Of a stretch of 64,000 nucleotides of DNA, positions 18,429 through 27,700 are shown piece by piece (within the stretch, counting starts at the first letter, position 1; each line of letters begins with the position of its first letter). The position numbers and the translations under genes were made by a program. The DNA lies in assembly GCA_016721245.1 (NCBI GenBank), contig JADKIQ010000012.1:1-64000 (forward strand). Reading direction: 5' to 3'. Origin of the DNA: Sphingobacteriales bacterium. Lineage in GTDB: Bacteria > Bacteroidota > Bacteroidia > Chitinophagales > JADIYW01. The notes beneath the pieces are model-generated. The model saw only the letters and a program-made list of their open reading frames with translations, was not told the DNA's origin and did not search any database.

Positions 18429-19235
18429 TCAATACAGCAGTTTTGCTTGCATCGGATTTTTTAAATCTATCCAGAATATCTTTAAAGATTCGTTCTTGTC
18501 AATTTCACCATTTTTATTTGCATCGTGTTTTGCAAAAATATACAACACATCATTTTGGTCATCGTACTGCGAACGGGTGGCAGAATAGTTAGGCGGCAAT
18601 AAAGCCATTCTGTTTGTCGCATCTATATTGTAATAATAGAATTTCCGTAAGTCTTTACGGTTGATGAACTGATCTTTATTTGTGTCTTCGTCATATGCCG
18701 AAACTAAAAAGTAATTTCTAATTACAGGAATTTTATTGATGGAGTCTTGTGTGTAAGAAGGGTAGTATACTGTTTTTATCAATGCCGGTTTATTGAAAAA
18801 GTACATCAGTTTCTCCGTTTTAATATTATAATGAGCAAGGTTCAGTAGGTTGTATCCATAGAGAATCTGTATACCCGGAACATAATGCGATGCCACTTCA
18901 TATTCATTGCCATCTTCATCATATTCTGTGTAAGAACGCCCGGAAGAAGCATTCACATCATCTGTACTCGTTAATTTATTTGTTCTGTATATAGTGACCA
19001 ATCGGTGTTCCGGAATGCCGGTTAATATCACATTGTTGGGTTTTGAAGGAATCTTGCTAAGCGTCAGGCTGCCTTGAATTGAATTAATGGAAGTATCTTC
19101 TTCATTTTCGCTGACTGTACTGATTTGTTCGTCCTTATATTCCATCCGCATTCTTTCTCTTCTATTGTCGATGATATAATACACGGAAAGCAAAATTAAT
19201 ACGACAATGCCTGTTATTATTATTTTTCTTCGCAT
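18429..19235 (-). CDS. Membrane-anchored protein with EF-hand-like loops
   Basis: A 268-aa protein with one N-terminal membrane helix (about residues 5-22); the rest is probably periplasmic. Two 12-residue calcium-loop patterns are visible: DTNKDQFINRKD and DANKNGEIDKNE, each with Asp/Asn at positions 1, 3 and 5 and an acidic residue at 12. The region between them mentions no other known domain; beta-strand patterns such as ATRSQYDDQNDVLYIFAKHD precede the second loop. Calcium binding is a reasonable inference but no enzyme is recognised. The 3' end abuts the convergent hydrolase gene with no gap. Confidence 0.72.
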   Translation of the reverse strand: MRRKIIITGIVVLILLSVYYIIDNRRERMRMEYKDEQISTVSENEEDTSINSIQGSLTLSKIPSKPNNVILTGIPEHRLVTIYRTNKLTSTDDVNASSGRSYTEYDEDGNEYEVASHYVPGIQILYGYNLLNLAHYNIKTEKLMYFFNKPALIKTVYYPSYTQDSINKIPVIRNYFLVSAYDEDTNKDQFINRKDLRKFYYYNIDATNRMALLPPNYSATRSQYDDQNDVLYIFAKHDANKNGEIDKNESLKIFWIDLKNPMQAKLLY

Positions 19236-19299
19236 ACTTTTTTAGTGTTAGATTTTAAGCCTACATTTAAGCATATTAAAGTTATACATTTTTATTTGT

Positions 19300-20179
19300 A
19301 TGTTTCTATTGCCAACTCCATTTGCAGCAAATCACTAATGAACTGACCCGTCAGTTTTAAGGTCAATTGTTTATTAAGCGGGATGATCTCATTCATCCGG
19401 AAATTCCGGCAATAAATGGCGTAAACTGAAATACAACATTGCACACGCACAACTCGAACATAAAACAACACTGCTGACATTCGGCGGCGCATTTTCCAAT
19501 CATATTACAGCAACAGCAGCAGCAGGAAAATACCTCGGCTTTAAAACCATCGGCATCATCAGAGGGGAGGAATACAAGCCTTTGAATAAATCCCTTCAGT
19601 TTGCAAAAGATTGTGGTATGGAGTTGATTTATCTGGATAGGGAGAAGTATCGCAGTAAGAATATTTCAGATTTCAGATTTCAGATTTCAGATTTTGCCGA
19701 AAGTAAAATATGCATATTGCCTGAAGGTGGCGCTAATACGCTAGCACTAAAAGGATGTTCTGAAATCGTTGATGAGATTGATATCGACTTTGATTATATC
19801 TGCTGTGCCTGCGGTACAGGAACCACCATTGCCGGCATGGCAACAAATCTTAAACCACATCAGCATGCACTCGGTTTTGCTGTTTTAAAACATGATAATT
19901 TGTTGGAAGAGATTACAGAAAACCTTTTCATTCATAATTCAAAACTCAGCATTCAAAATTATCCATTTGGTGGCTATGCCAGAACGACTCCAGAACTGAT
20001 AGAATTCATAAAAGACTTCTATAAGGAACATCAGATTTTACTGGATTACGTGTACACCGGAAAACTGATGTATGGTATTTTTGATTTAATTTCTAAAAAA
20101 TTATTTCCCTGAAAATACTACCATCATTGCCGTACACACCGGTGGCGTGACCAATGCGAATGTGTTTGATATTGTCTGA
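19300..20179 (+). pseudogene. ACC-deaminase / D-cysteine-desulfhydrase-like PLP enzyme, degenerate
   Basis: A fold-type II PLP enzyme broken in at least four places. The start MFLLPTP (ATG 19300) runs into a stop after 12 codons; shifting frame restores LQQITNELTRQF. Further shifts are needed at about 19345-19365 to reach LFIKRDDLIHPEIPG and at 19408 (one G missing) to reach NKWRKLKYNI, where the Lys should bind PLP. From there FGGAFSNHITATAAAGKYLG and CACGTGTTIAGMAT (phosphate-binding loop) are intact. Near 20107 an extra T precedes PENTTIIAVHTGG, after which homology is lost. A 4x7-base repeat sits inside the frame. Lesion density suggests real decay. Confidence 0.75.
19664..19691 (+). repeat. 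Four tandem copies of TTTCAGA inside a coding frame
   Basis: The 7-base unit TTTCAGA is repeated four times without error, encoding the odd SDFRFQISDF stretch in the ACC-deaminase-like frame. The unit is not a multiple of three, so gain or loss of one copy shifts the frame. It resembles intergenic TTTCAGATTT repeats; a related TTTCAGATTTTCAAATC lies at about 17372. Confidence 0.7.
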
Positions 20180-20229
20180 ACCAAGATTTATCAGCGATAA
20201 GGATGTCTGGATTTTTATAGTTATCATCT

Positions 20230-21030
20230 TCAAGATAATGCAATATCGAGTTCTATTCCTTCCAGCATGTGCGACAATATCGGGGCGCATTTTTGCTGAC
20301 AGGCCGGATAAAAATGTCCGTGTTTCCAGTAGTCGGATTTTGGAGATAAGCCCCACCAGAATTCTGCGATGGCAAGTGGCTGCATATTATGCTGAAAGGC
20401 ATATTGCAATAATTTTGGAGCAGCACATTCGCCGGCGCCGGCAGGAGGATTTGTATTGGAGAAAGTTCTGAAAAGTGTTCGCAGATTTTTTTCATCTCCT
20501 GCCTGATTCAAAAAAGAGTACTCATCAAAAAGTTTGTCCTGCAGTACAACAGAGTTGTTTTTTCGTCTCAATTTCAAGGAGTCAATTTGTTCGGTATTGT
20601 CTGTTATCGTTGCAGCTTCCAGCGTTTTTATTTCAAGATTGATAGCGTTCAGTTCAGTCATTCCGATATTCAGGAAACTGTCTTCTGTAAGGGCATCAAA
20701 AACAGGCGGTACAAATATTGAATGATGATAACCGCCCGCCATTTTACCCGAAAAGGCAGCCAGAAAGCCGATTTCATTTTGTGTATTTCGTACGACTAAA
20801 ACGCCAAACATTTTTCCAATAACAGTTCCTTTTTGTTCAAGCTCCAATCCAAAATTATGTTCCCAATCTGTTTGTGTGCGAAGATACTGCTGTAATTGCT
20901 CAGCTGCCAGTAAACAAAGAGGATGCGGCTCGTATTGAAAAGGAGTGGTGAATTTTTCCGGAAGGGAATACTGCGCGATGGATTCGTTGAATGGCTGGAA
21001 GAACGGGTCTTTAGACGGGGAAGAGGGATT
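20230..21030 (-). pseudogene. N-terminal domain of an RluA-type pseudouridine synthase, catalytic domain missing
   Basis: The open frame of about 266 codons matches the long N-terminal region of the Bacteroidota/proteobacterial large RluA-type synthases: FTTPFQYEPHPLCLLAAEQL, FGVLVVRNTQNEIGFLAAFS, PPAGAGECAAPKLLQYAF, AEFWWG, GHFYPACQQKCAPILSHMLE. In the full family this is followed by an RluA catalytic domain with an HRLD motif. Here the frame stops at 20230 just after MLEGIELD and no RluA motif follows in any frame. At the 5' end the frame opens at a TGA (21031-21033) with no convincing start before KDPFFQPFNES. It therefore seems cut at both ends. Family assignment rests on remembered motifs. 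Confidence 0.65.
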
Positions 21031-21034
21031 TCAA

Positions 21035-21147
21035 TTACTGTGATTTTCTGGCTATCTGCAAAGCAGCTGCAAATATAGCAGGAATGCCTAGGTTTAATAA
21101 CAGAAACGCCGAATTCCTGTTGCAGAACCAGCGTTTATATTTGATTA
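21035..21147 (-). other. Hydrophobic ORF remnant
   Basis: A start-less open frame of about 36 codons reads SAFLLLNLGIPAIFAAALQ and ends ARKSQ-stop, resembling a lost C-terminal membrane helix with a basic end. It lies between two damaged genes on the same strand. Nothing else is seen in the 120 bases between them. Confidence 0.2.
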
Positions 21148-21153
21148 GTCATT

Positions 21154-22224
21154 TTATGGTTGTGTAACCGTATTCGCATCAAGAATAACAGCAGTTTGTG
21201 ATAATGCACGACCGGTAAAAGTGGCACCTGTTTTCAGCGTGATGCCTGTATTGGATAAAATTACCCCTTTGAAATTTGAAGAAGTACCTATAATGGCTTC
21301 GCCTCCAACTTGCCAGAATATATGTTCTGCTTTTGCACCGCCGCTAAGTGTAATGTTTACACCTGAACTAACGTTAAGATTTCCCTGTATCTGGAATATC
21401 CAAACATCTGATGCACTTCCGGAAATAACAACGCCTGCCGGAGCTGTAACCGTATTTGTCCATTTCTAAACACCGGGCACCAGAATTTTACCGCCAATAT
21501 TACCGCTACCTAATTCAGAGAAATCCGGCGATGTACGACCTGCCGCATCATTATAGGCTGTTGTCATGTTGCTTACTGCTAATGTAAGATTGAGGGGTGT
21601 TGGAACAAGCATATCAGCTGCATATACTCTTCCTGTAACCTGTGCTGAAGTAGCATATCCGATAGCATTCGCCAGAGAAAAGCCTGTGATGTTTGCAGTA
21701 GTTGCAGGACTTAAACCAATATCTCCCGTAATGGAAGATGTTGGAATATTATTGATAGCTGTCTTAGCCAGAATAACATAGTTTTCCGCAGTACCGAGGT
21801 CAACAGACGATAAACCGGTGGCATTTAAACCGGTGGTAAAACTCCAAGTCGTACTTTCAGTTAAGGCCTTGCCTGTTGCGTTTTTTACACCTGTAGTAAT
21901 GTTTACGGTGTACATAACATTTGGTGTTAAGGGTGCAGCAGGTGTAAACGTTGCTGTTATTCCTGAGTAATATACTGTGCCAATAACAGTGTTGGTTCCT
22001 TGCTTTAAGGTAAAGGTCTGGTTATTGAATGTAGCGGGATCCATCGCTTCGCTGAAACTGACAGAGATTACTTTGTTGAGAGCAACATTCGTTGCATTGG
22101 TTGCGGGACTATGAGATACAACTTTTACGCCCATTATGGGTTGTTCAATTACATCCTTCTTGCAGCCTGCCAGTAATACAACAGCTGTCAATACAATTGC
22201 GGTAATAGTTTTTTTAAGCATCAT
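21154..22224 (-). pseudogene. DUF3494 ice-binding-like lipoprotein with Big_5 domain, in-frame amber stop
   Basis: From ATG 22224 (MMLKKTITAIV), a lipoprotein signal ends LLAGCKKD. A bacterial Ig-like Big_5 domain follows (SHSPATNATNVALNKVISVS through STTWSFTTG), then a DUF3494 beta-helix (SSVDLGTAENYVILAKTAI, SITGDIGLSP, PDFSELGSGNIGGK). At 21466-21468 a TAG interrupts LVPGV-stop-KWTNTV; the same frame then continues without shift to 21154 through SGSASDVWIFQIQGNL and AEHIFWQVGGEAIIG. DUF3494 normally has Tyr there (PGVYKW), so one base change (TAT/TAC to TAG) explains it. Some DUF3494 proteins bind ice; this one lacks about a third of the domain unless the stop is read through. Confidence 0.8.
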
Positions 22225-22466
22225 TTTTATTATTTTTTGTTTGCGCAACTGGCGTACAGACTGAATAATAATTCAGTAGTACAAAGTTGTGGCATATATT
22301 GCAGCAATCTCTTGTATAACTTTTACTAATAGTTACATCATTCACATCATAACAGTTTGTAGCATTGCTTTCATATTTAGTGCTAAAGGGATGATATATT
22401 TTAAAGTACAGCATGACTAAGTCGATGTGTTTTAAAATTTGTGTAATTTGTGCTAAACTTGACTCT

Positions 22467-22939
22467 ATGCAATCCGCTTCTTTATCTGCTATTAAAAATG
22501 AATTACAGCACATTCCGCAGGAAGCACTGGTGGAATTGTGCATCCGCATGGCGAAATACAAAAAAGAAAACAAGGAATTGCTGAATTACCTCTTGTTTGA
22601 AAATACGAATGAACAGGAATACGTCAACGCGATAAAAAAGAAATGCAGGAAGAGTTTGCGGAGATGAATGTATCCAACATGTTTTTTGCCAAGAAAAGTA
22701 TACGACGGATATTACGCACGGCGAATAAGTATATCAAATATTCAGGGCAGGCGGAAACGGAAATACAAGTGCTGATACATTTCTGCAAACAGGTAAAAGC
22801 ACTGAAAATAGATTATACCAAAAGCGCCGCCATGATGAATTTATACAACAGCCAGTTAAAGAAAATAAACAAAGCCATGCAAACCCTGCATGAGGATTTG
22901 CAATATGACTATGTTAAAGAAATAGAATGGATTTCCTGA
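22467..22939 (+). CDS. Conserved hypothetical protein, one frameshift
   Basis: About 157 aa when joined. The start MQSASLSAIKNELQHIPQEA (ATG 22467) is preferred over an open frame running from 22413. The first frame ends soon after IKKKCRKSLRR; a -1 shift at the A6 run 22634-22639 instead gives KKEMQEEFAEMNVSNMFFAK and an open frame to 22939. The protein is helical, Lys/Glu-rich and without membrane segments or signal. The break lies on A AAA AAG, the classic slippery heptamer in the correct phase, but a missing A from a seven-A run gives the same picture. No function is recognised. It ends one base before the convergent SDR gene. Confidence 0.6.
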
Positions 22940-23752
22940 TTATTTTATGCCTTTTTCAGTCGCACTTCGGATGATTCCGAAAAACCAGTTGTTAGGAATA
23001 ATTCTGCGGATAAATAACAACGCAGTAGACTGAAAACTGGCCGTATAGCGCAATCTGAAAGAACTGTCGTTAGCAGCCTTGTAAACTTCTTTTGCTACCA
23101 CATCAGCACCCGGCGCACTTTCATAAGAATCCAGCATGTTTTGATGAACTCTCGGTACATAGTTTTTGTATGCATCTGCTGTTACAAAATCCAGAGAGTT
23201 GCCGAATTCTGTTTTAATGGCACCCGGTTCAATGTTTTTTACCTTGATGTTGAACGGCTTTAGTTCATATTGCAGCGATTCCATAAATCCTTCTACCGCC
23301 CATTTGGTGCTGTGGTACACACTGTATAATGGAAAGGTAATCAAGCCGCCCATAGAAGAGGTGGTGATAATCGTTCCGTTTTTCTTTTCCCTGAAATAGG
23401 GAAGAATGGCTTTGGTAACATTCATTACGCCAAAAACATTGGTGTCAAATTGTTTTTTAATCTGCTCCTGCGTCATGGCTTCAAATGCCCCCACCAATGC
23501 ATAGCCCGCATTGTTAAATAAGACATCAATCGCGCCGAAAGCGGCGATGGTATCCTGAATAGCTTGCTGGATACTGGAAGTGTCCATTACATCCAGTTGA
23601 AAAACGCGGATATTTTTATATTTTAATAAGCCTGCACCTTTAGCCATAGTACGCATGGTAGCCGATACGTTCCAGCCTTTATCTGCAAAATAAAGAGCAG
23701 TTTCTTTCCCGATTCCGGTAGAAGCCCCTGTAATTAAAATTGTTTTTGTCAT
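22940..23752 (-). CDS. SDR family oxidoreductase
   Basis: A classical short-chain dehydrogenase of 270 aa. The Rossmann motif TGASTGIG is at about residues 8-15, with NNAG near 88, the catalytic Ser in TTSSMGG and the YHSTK active-site pair. Substrate and cofactor cannot be read from sequence; Arg in SATMRTMAK after strand 2 hints at NADP. The last 40 residues carry a hydrophobic patch (STALLFIRRIIPNNWFFGII) that may hug the membrane. It is divergent from a merR-type gene with a palindrome between them, so control by that regulator is likely. Confidence 0.9.
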   Translation of the reverse strand: MTKTILITGASTGIGKETALYFADKGWNVSATMRTMAKGAGLLKYKNIRVFQLDVMDTSSIQQAIQDTIAAFGAIDVLFNNAGYALVGAFEAMTQEQIKKQFDTNVFGVMNVTKAILPYFREKKNGTIITTSSMGGLITFPLYSVYHSTKWAVEGFMESLQYELKPFNIKVKNIEPGAIKTEFGNSLDFVTADAYKNYVPRVHQNMLDSYESAPGADVVAKEVYKAANDSSFRLRYTASFQSTALLFIRRIIPNNWFFGIIRSATEKGIK

Positions 23753-23771
23753 ACATTTATTTTTTATACTG

Positions 23772-23779
23772 CAAAATTA
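23772..23779 (-). promoter_or_regulatory. -7 element of the SDR gene (TAATTTTG)
   Basis: On the minus strand TAATTTTG fits TAnnTTTG and ends 19 bases before the SDR start codon at 23752. The palindrome arm at 23799 begins 19 bases upstream, where the -33 element would lie. Confidence 0.5.
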
Positions 23780-23784
23780 ATGTT

Positions 23785-23792
23785 TATATTTG
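23785..23792 (+). promoter_or_regulatory. -7 element of the merR-type gene (TATATTTG)
   Basis: TATATTTG fits TAnnTTTG on the plus strand. A start point near 23797-23800 would place transcription initiation at the left edge of the palindrome 23799-23826, consistent with autoregulation. Confidence 0.5.
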
Positions 23793-23798
23793 TAACTG

Positions 23799-23826
23799 TA
23801 AAGTATAAAGTATAGTTTATACTTTA
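23799..23826. promoter_or_regulatory. Operator-like perfect inverted repeat
   Basis: Perfect 11-base arms TAAAGTATAAA / TTTATACTTTA flank a six-base GTATAG spacer. It sits between the divergent SDR and merR-type genes, next to both predicted -7 elements. MerR-family dimers bind dyads of this size, so it is the obvious candidate binding site. Confidence 0.7.
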
Positions 23827-23847
23827 TGATTAAAAAGTTAATTGTTT

Positions 23848-24214
23848 ATGTTGTTAATACACGAAATCTCGAGGAAAACCAATATTCCTATTCATACCAT
23901 CCGTTATTATGAAAAATACGGCTTGTTTAAAGGTAAGAAAGATGCTTCCGTAAAGTCAAATAATTATACGTATTACGACGATGATATTGTGGAGAAACTG
24001 GAACTGATAAATGAAGCAAAAGTGATAGGCTTTACACTTGCGGAAATAAAGGAACTGCTGGATGCCTGGCAAAGTAAACGCCTGTCTAAAGAAAAAAAAG
24101 ATAGAAGTATTGAAAAGTAAGATTGCGGAAGTAGATATTAAGATACAGCAGTTGAAAGATATGAAGAAGCTGATTTTGCAGGGAATCAAAGAAGTAGAGC
24201 AGAACGATTGTTGA
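23848..24214 (+). CDS. MerR family transcriptional regulator, one frameshift
   Basis: About 121 aa when repaired. ATG 23848 gives MLLIHEISRKTNIPIHTIRY; the winged-helix MerR head is complete, with TIRYYEKYGLF and the wing YTYYDDDIVEKLELINEAKV, IGFTLAEIKELLDAW. The frame breaks at an A8 run near 24096-24103, where one A is extra. The corrected frame gives the dimerisation coiled coil KIEVLKSKIAEVDIKIQQLK and a tail ending VEQNDC. A lone terminal Cys does not define a metal sensor. It likely controls itself and the SDR gene through 23799-23826. Confidence 0.8.
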
Positions 24215-24335
24215 GCTTGAAGTATACTTTTTGTGTAAGACACGTTTTTAATGATTTGAATCCTACCCACGAAAGTGTGAATAGCATTGATTTATTTTAA
24301 TGTTCGGTGCATGAACAGCTATTGGAATATTGTAA

Positions 24336-24710
24336 TTATTCTGTAGTTTGGATAGAGACGCTATCACCTGTTAGTTTATAGCTAATAGGTAATATATACC
24401 ATACGCCATTTGGATATTTGTCAGAACTACCCCATTTTGGTTGACTTTTGAATGTTTCAGTAATTCCTTTTATAAATTCTTTTTTATCTTTTTTAGTACA
24501 ATTGTCGCAACTAATGATTTTTGCACTGCCAATCGTTCCTGTTTTATCTACAAAAAATTTTACTTTCAATTTATGAGTTGTTGTATCTTTTTTTGTTAAG
24601 TCAACAGAATCTCTCTTTAATAAATCAGACTCTGGGGGTGCTGTGTTTTCAACTCTAGCGAAGAGAAAACCAAATGAAATTAATGCGAATGTTAACAGAA
24701 TAAATTTCAT
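24336..24710 (-). CDS. Exported protein resembling a TonB C-terminal domain
   Basis: A 124-aa protein with a signal peptide (residues 1-18). The mature part KLKVKFFVDKTGTIGSAKII then about 20 residues later ITETFKSQPKWGS and VWYILPISYKL follows the strand-helix-strand order of TonB C-terminal domains (V-F-V-D-x-x-G-x-I, a helix ending in P-x-W, then P-x-x-F/Y). There is no membrane anchor or proline-rich linker, so it is not a classical TonB; periplasmic proteins with this isolated domain are common in Bacteroidota. It contains a CDNC motif with possible disulfide. It starts 11 bases after the smc stop. Confidence 0.6.
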   Translation of the reverse strand: MKFILLTFALISFGFLFARVENTAPPESDLLKRDSVDLTKKDTTTHKLKVKFFVDKTGTIGSAKIISCDNCTKKDKKEFIKGITETFKSQPKWGSSDKYPNGVWYILPISYKLTGDSVSIQTTE

Positions 24711-24720
24711 TATAATAATA

Positions 24721-27700
24721 TCAATTCAAACTACCAAAATCCACAGGTACTACACGGGAAATTCCTTGTTTTACCATGGTTACCCCGTAGATAGAATCTA
24801 CACAGGCCATAGTAGATTTATTGTGTGTAACCAGAATAAACTGGGAGTTCTGCGAGAACTTGCGGATGGCTTCGTTGAACTTGCGTACGTTCGCGTCATC
24901 CAGCGGCGCGTCTACCTCATCCAAGATACAGAACGGAGCCGGTTTGTATAGGTATAAACCAAACAGCAAGGATAAAGCCGTCAGTGTTTTTTCTCCACCG
25001 GATAACTGATTGATGCCCTGCGGACGTTTTCCTTTTGGTTTTGCAATGATATCAATTTCAGATTCCAAAGGATCATCCGGATTTACCAGCACTAAATCGC
25101 AATTGTCATCTTCCGTAAACATACTTCTGAATACGCTGATGAAGTTTTCGCGCACCGCATGAAAAGTCTCTAAAAACTGACCTTTCGCCGTGTTTTCTAT
25201 TTCCAGCATGGTTTGTAGTAAGTTCTCTTTGGAATCTACCAAATCCTGTTTTTGCGTATTGATAAATACAAAACGTTCGTTCATTTCATTATAGGCTTCT
25301 TCTGCCATCGGATTCACCTCGCCAAAGTTTTCGATACGGCGTTTCACTTTGTCCAAACGGTCTGCCAAATCTTCTTTCGGTGTTTCAGGCAACTCAAGTG
25401 TTGCTGTAAATTCGTCTGCATCAATATGGAATTCAATCGACAAACGTTCTTTTAAAACATTCAGTTTTAATTTCAGTTCGCTCAGCAATTCCTTCTTGTT
25501 CATGATGGTTTGCTCAATCGATTGTTTGTTTTTGTTTTTCTCGCGGATAGCATCTTCAATCGCATTGATGCCGTCTTTCACTTTGTAATAATCCGTTTCC
25601 TGCTCGGAAAGAAACTGCATCTGCGATTCTTTTTCCTTGTAAGATTCTATTAATTCCGTTTCCAGTTTTTCAATCGATTCCGCCAGAATATCAATTTCCA
25701 GTTGTGAGTTTTCAATTTCCGTGGTGGCGGTTTGCAAACGGTTTTGATTCTCTTCCAGCTGATGCTGTTTGTATGTCAGTGTCTGCTGATTGGATTTCAG
25801 TTTGTTTTCCTGCTGAATAAATAAAATATTCGTCTGGTTAAAGGCCTGTGAAAACTGATTGTACAGCTCATTCGCTTTTCTGAAATCAATTTCTAAATTG
25901 TCTAAAGCAGTTTTGTGGTCATTTGCCGTACCGACATGTTCACCCAATAAGGTTTGCAGTGGCTCAATTTCCAGCAGCAATTGCTCGATTTGGTCGTGCA
26001 GTGCCTGCGCCTGAGAAGTGATTTTTCCGATAGAGTTTTCTTCACTTTCTATCTTGGATTTTTTTGCTACCAGCTCTTTCTCTACTTGCTGCAACTGATG
26101 TGATTCACGCTCAATTACATTTCTGAATGAATTGACTTTCAGGTGCTGTAATTCGTTGTAATTATCCTGCGTGATTTTTTTTAGGTGCATTACTTCCGTT
26201 TCCAGTTCCTTGATTTCTTTTTCCAGAATCTCCAGATTTTTCAAACGACCCAAACGTTTACCTTCAAATAAACCAACGGCACCACCGGAAATCTGTTTGT
26301 CAGATTTTAGTAAATGACCGGAATTGGAGATGATGAAAATATCTTTCTTATTTTCAATTTTATCGAAGACGCTGTTTACATCCGTGCCCTCATCTGCGAT
26401 GTAAATGCCGTTTAAAAGATAGGACAAAAGCGGCTTAAACTTTTCATCAATCTGAACCACATCAATTGCCTTTTTGGTATTGTCCAGCGTAGACTGCCCA
26501 TTGTTAACCGTCGTCTTCTTAAAATAATCTAAAATCAAAAAACTTGCTTTACCTACGGAGCTCTGAGATAAAACATCAATGGCGTTGATGGCTTCATTTT
26601 CCGTATCTACCACAAAGTTGTTGAGATAGGGTTGAAGCACACTTTCAATGGCTACACGGTATTTTTCTTCTGAATAAATTATATCAGAAAGCAATGGCGT
26701 GTCTTTCAGCCAGTTGACATTTTTCTTTAAAAACTTGATCGATTCAGGAAATCCTTCCAGGTTGTCAATCATGTTTTTCGTCAGCTTAAACTCGTTGTTT
26801 TTTGCGTCTAAAGTTCTGTTTTTATTCGTTAAATCCTGGCGAAGTTGTTCCGTTTTTTCTTCGAGTACCTGGATTTTCTCCATGTTCTCTTCTTCCTTTC
26901 TGCGCAAATCATCTACCAACATTTTCTGCTTTTCGATTTTCTCTTCCGTTTGTGCAATATCATTGCGCAGGCCTTCCAGTGTTTTGATGCGTTCTTCGTT
27001 TTCAAACATGGATTGCTGTGCACTGCGTTGCAGGGCTTCGTGCTGAGATTCTTTTACCGCAATCAGTTTCTCCGTTTCGGTAATTTTATTCGTGCTGGCA
27101 ACATGTTTGTTACGCGCTTCATCTAAATTATTTCTGAATTCCAGATTGGTGTTGCGCTGCTCTTCCAGTTTCAGTTTGGCATTGTCAAATTCTATGCGAA
27201 CAACTTCCAGTTTGTTTTCGTCTTCTTCGTTGTAGATTTTTAATTGCTCAATTTCTTTACTGAGAATTTCAATCACGTTTCTAGCCTGCGTAATTTGCTG
27301 GGTGAGCTGAACAATTTGATTTTTTAAGAAAGTAGATTTTTGCTGGTCAATTTTTTTCTGACTTTCTTTTTCCTGTAATTGCGATAAGAAACTGTTGAGT
27401 TGTTTTTGCTGATCAGAAAGCGTTCTTTCTTTATCCAAAACAGCGAGTTTTTCTCTTTCCAGATTAGCTTCCAGTACTTCAATTTGTGTGGTAGAAGCTA
27501 AACGATTGTCTTCATATTCTTCAATTTCTTTATTGGATAGCGTGAAACTTTCGTTAATGCCATGCAATTCGTATTTCGATAAATCGATGGAAATAACTTT
27601 GTATTCTTCTTTGTAGTTTTTGTACTGACGCGCTTTTTTTTGCCTGTGATTCCAGCGCTTTCAAATTCTTGTCAATCTCAAACAACAAGTCTTCCACGCG

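Noticed and set aside
19292..19492. 66-codon minus-strand frame at the 5' end of the PLP pseudogene
   Set aside because: The plus strand carries recognisable enzyme sequence in shifted frames; the minus frame has no motif.
22214..22573. 119-codon minus-strand frame between the ice-binding-like gene and the small conserved gene
   Set aside because: It overlaps the start of both neighbouring genes, is Cys/Asn-rich without any pattern, and has no signal or motif.
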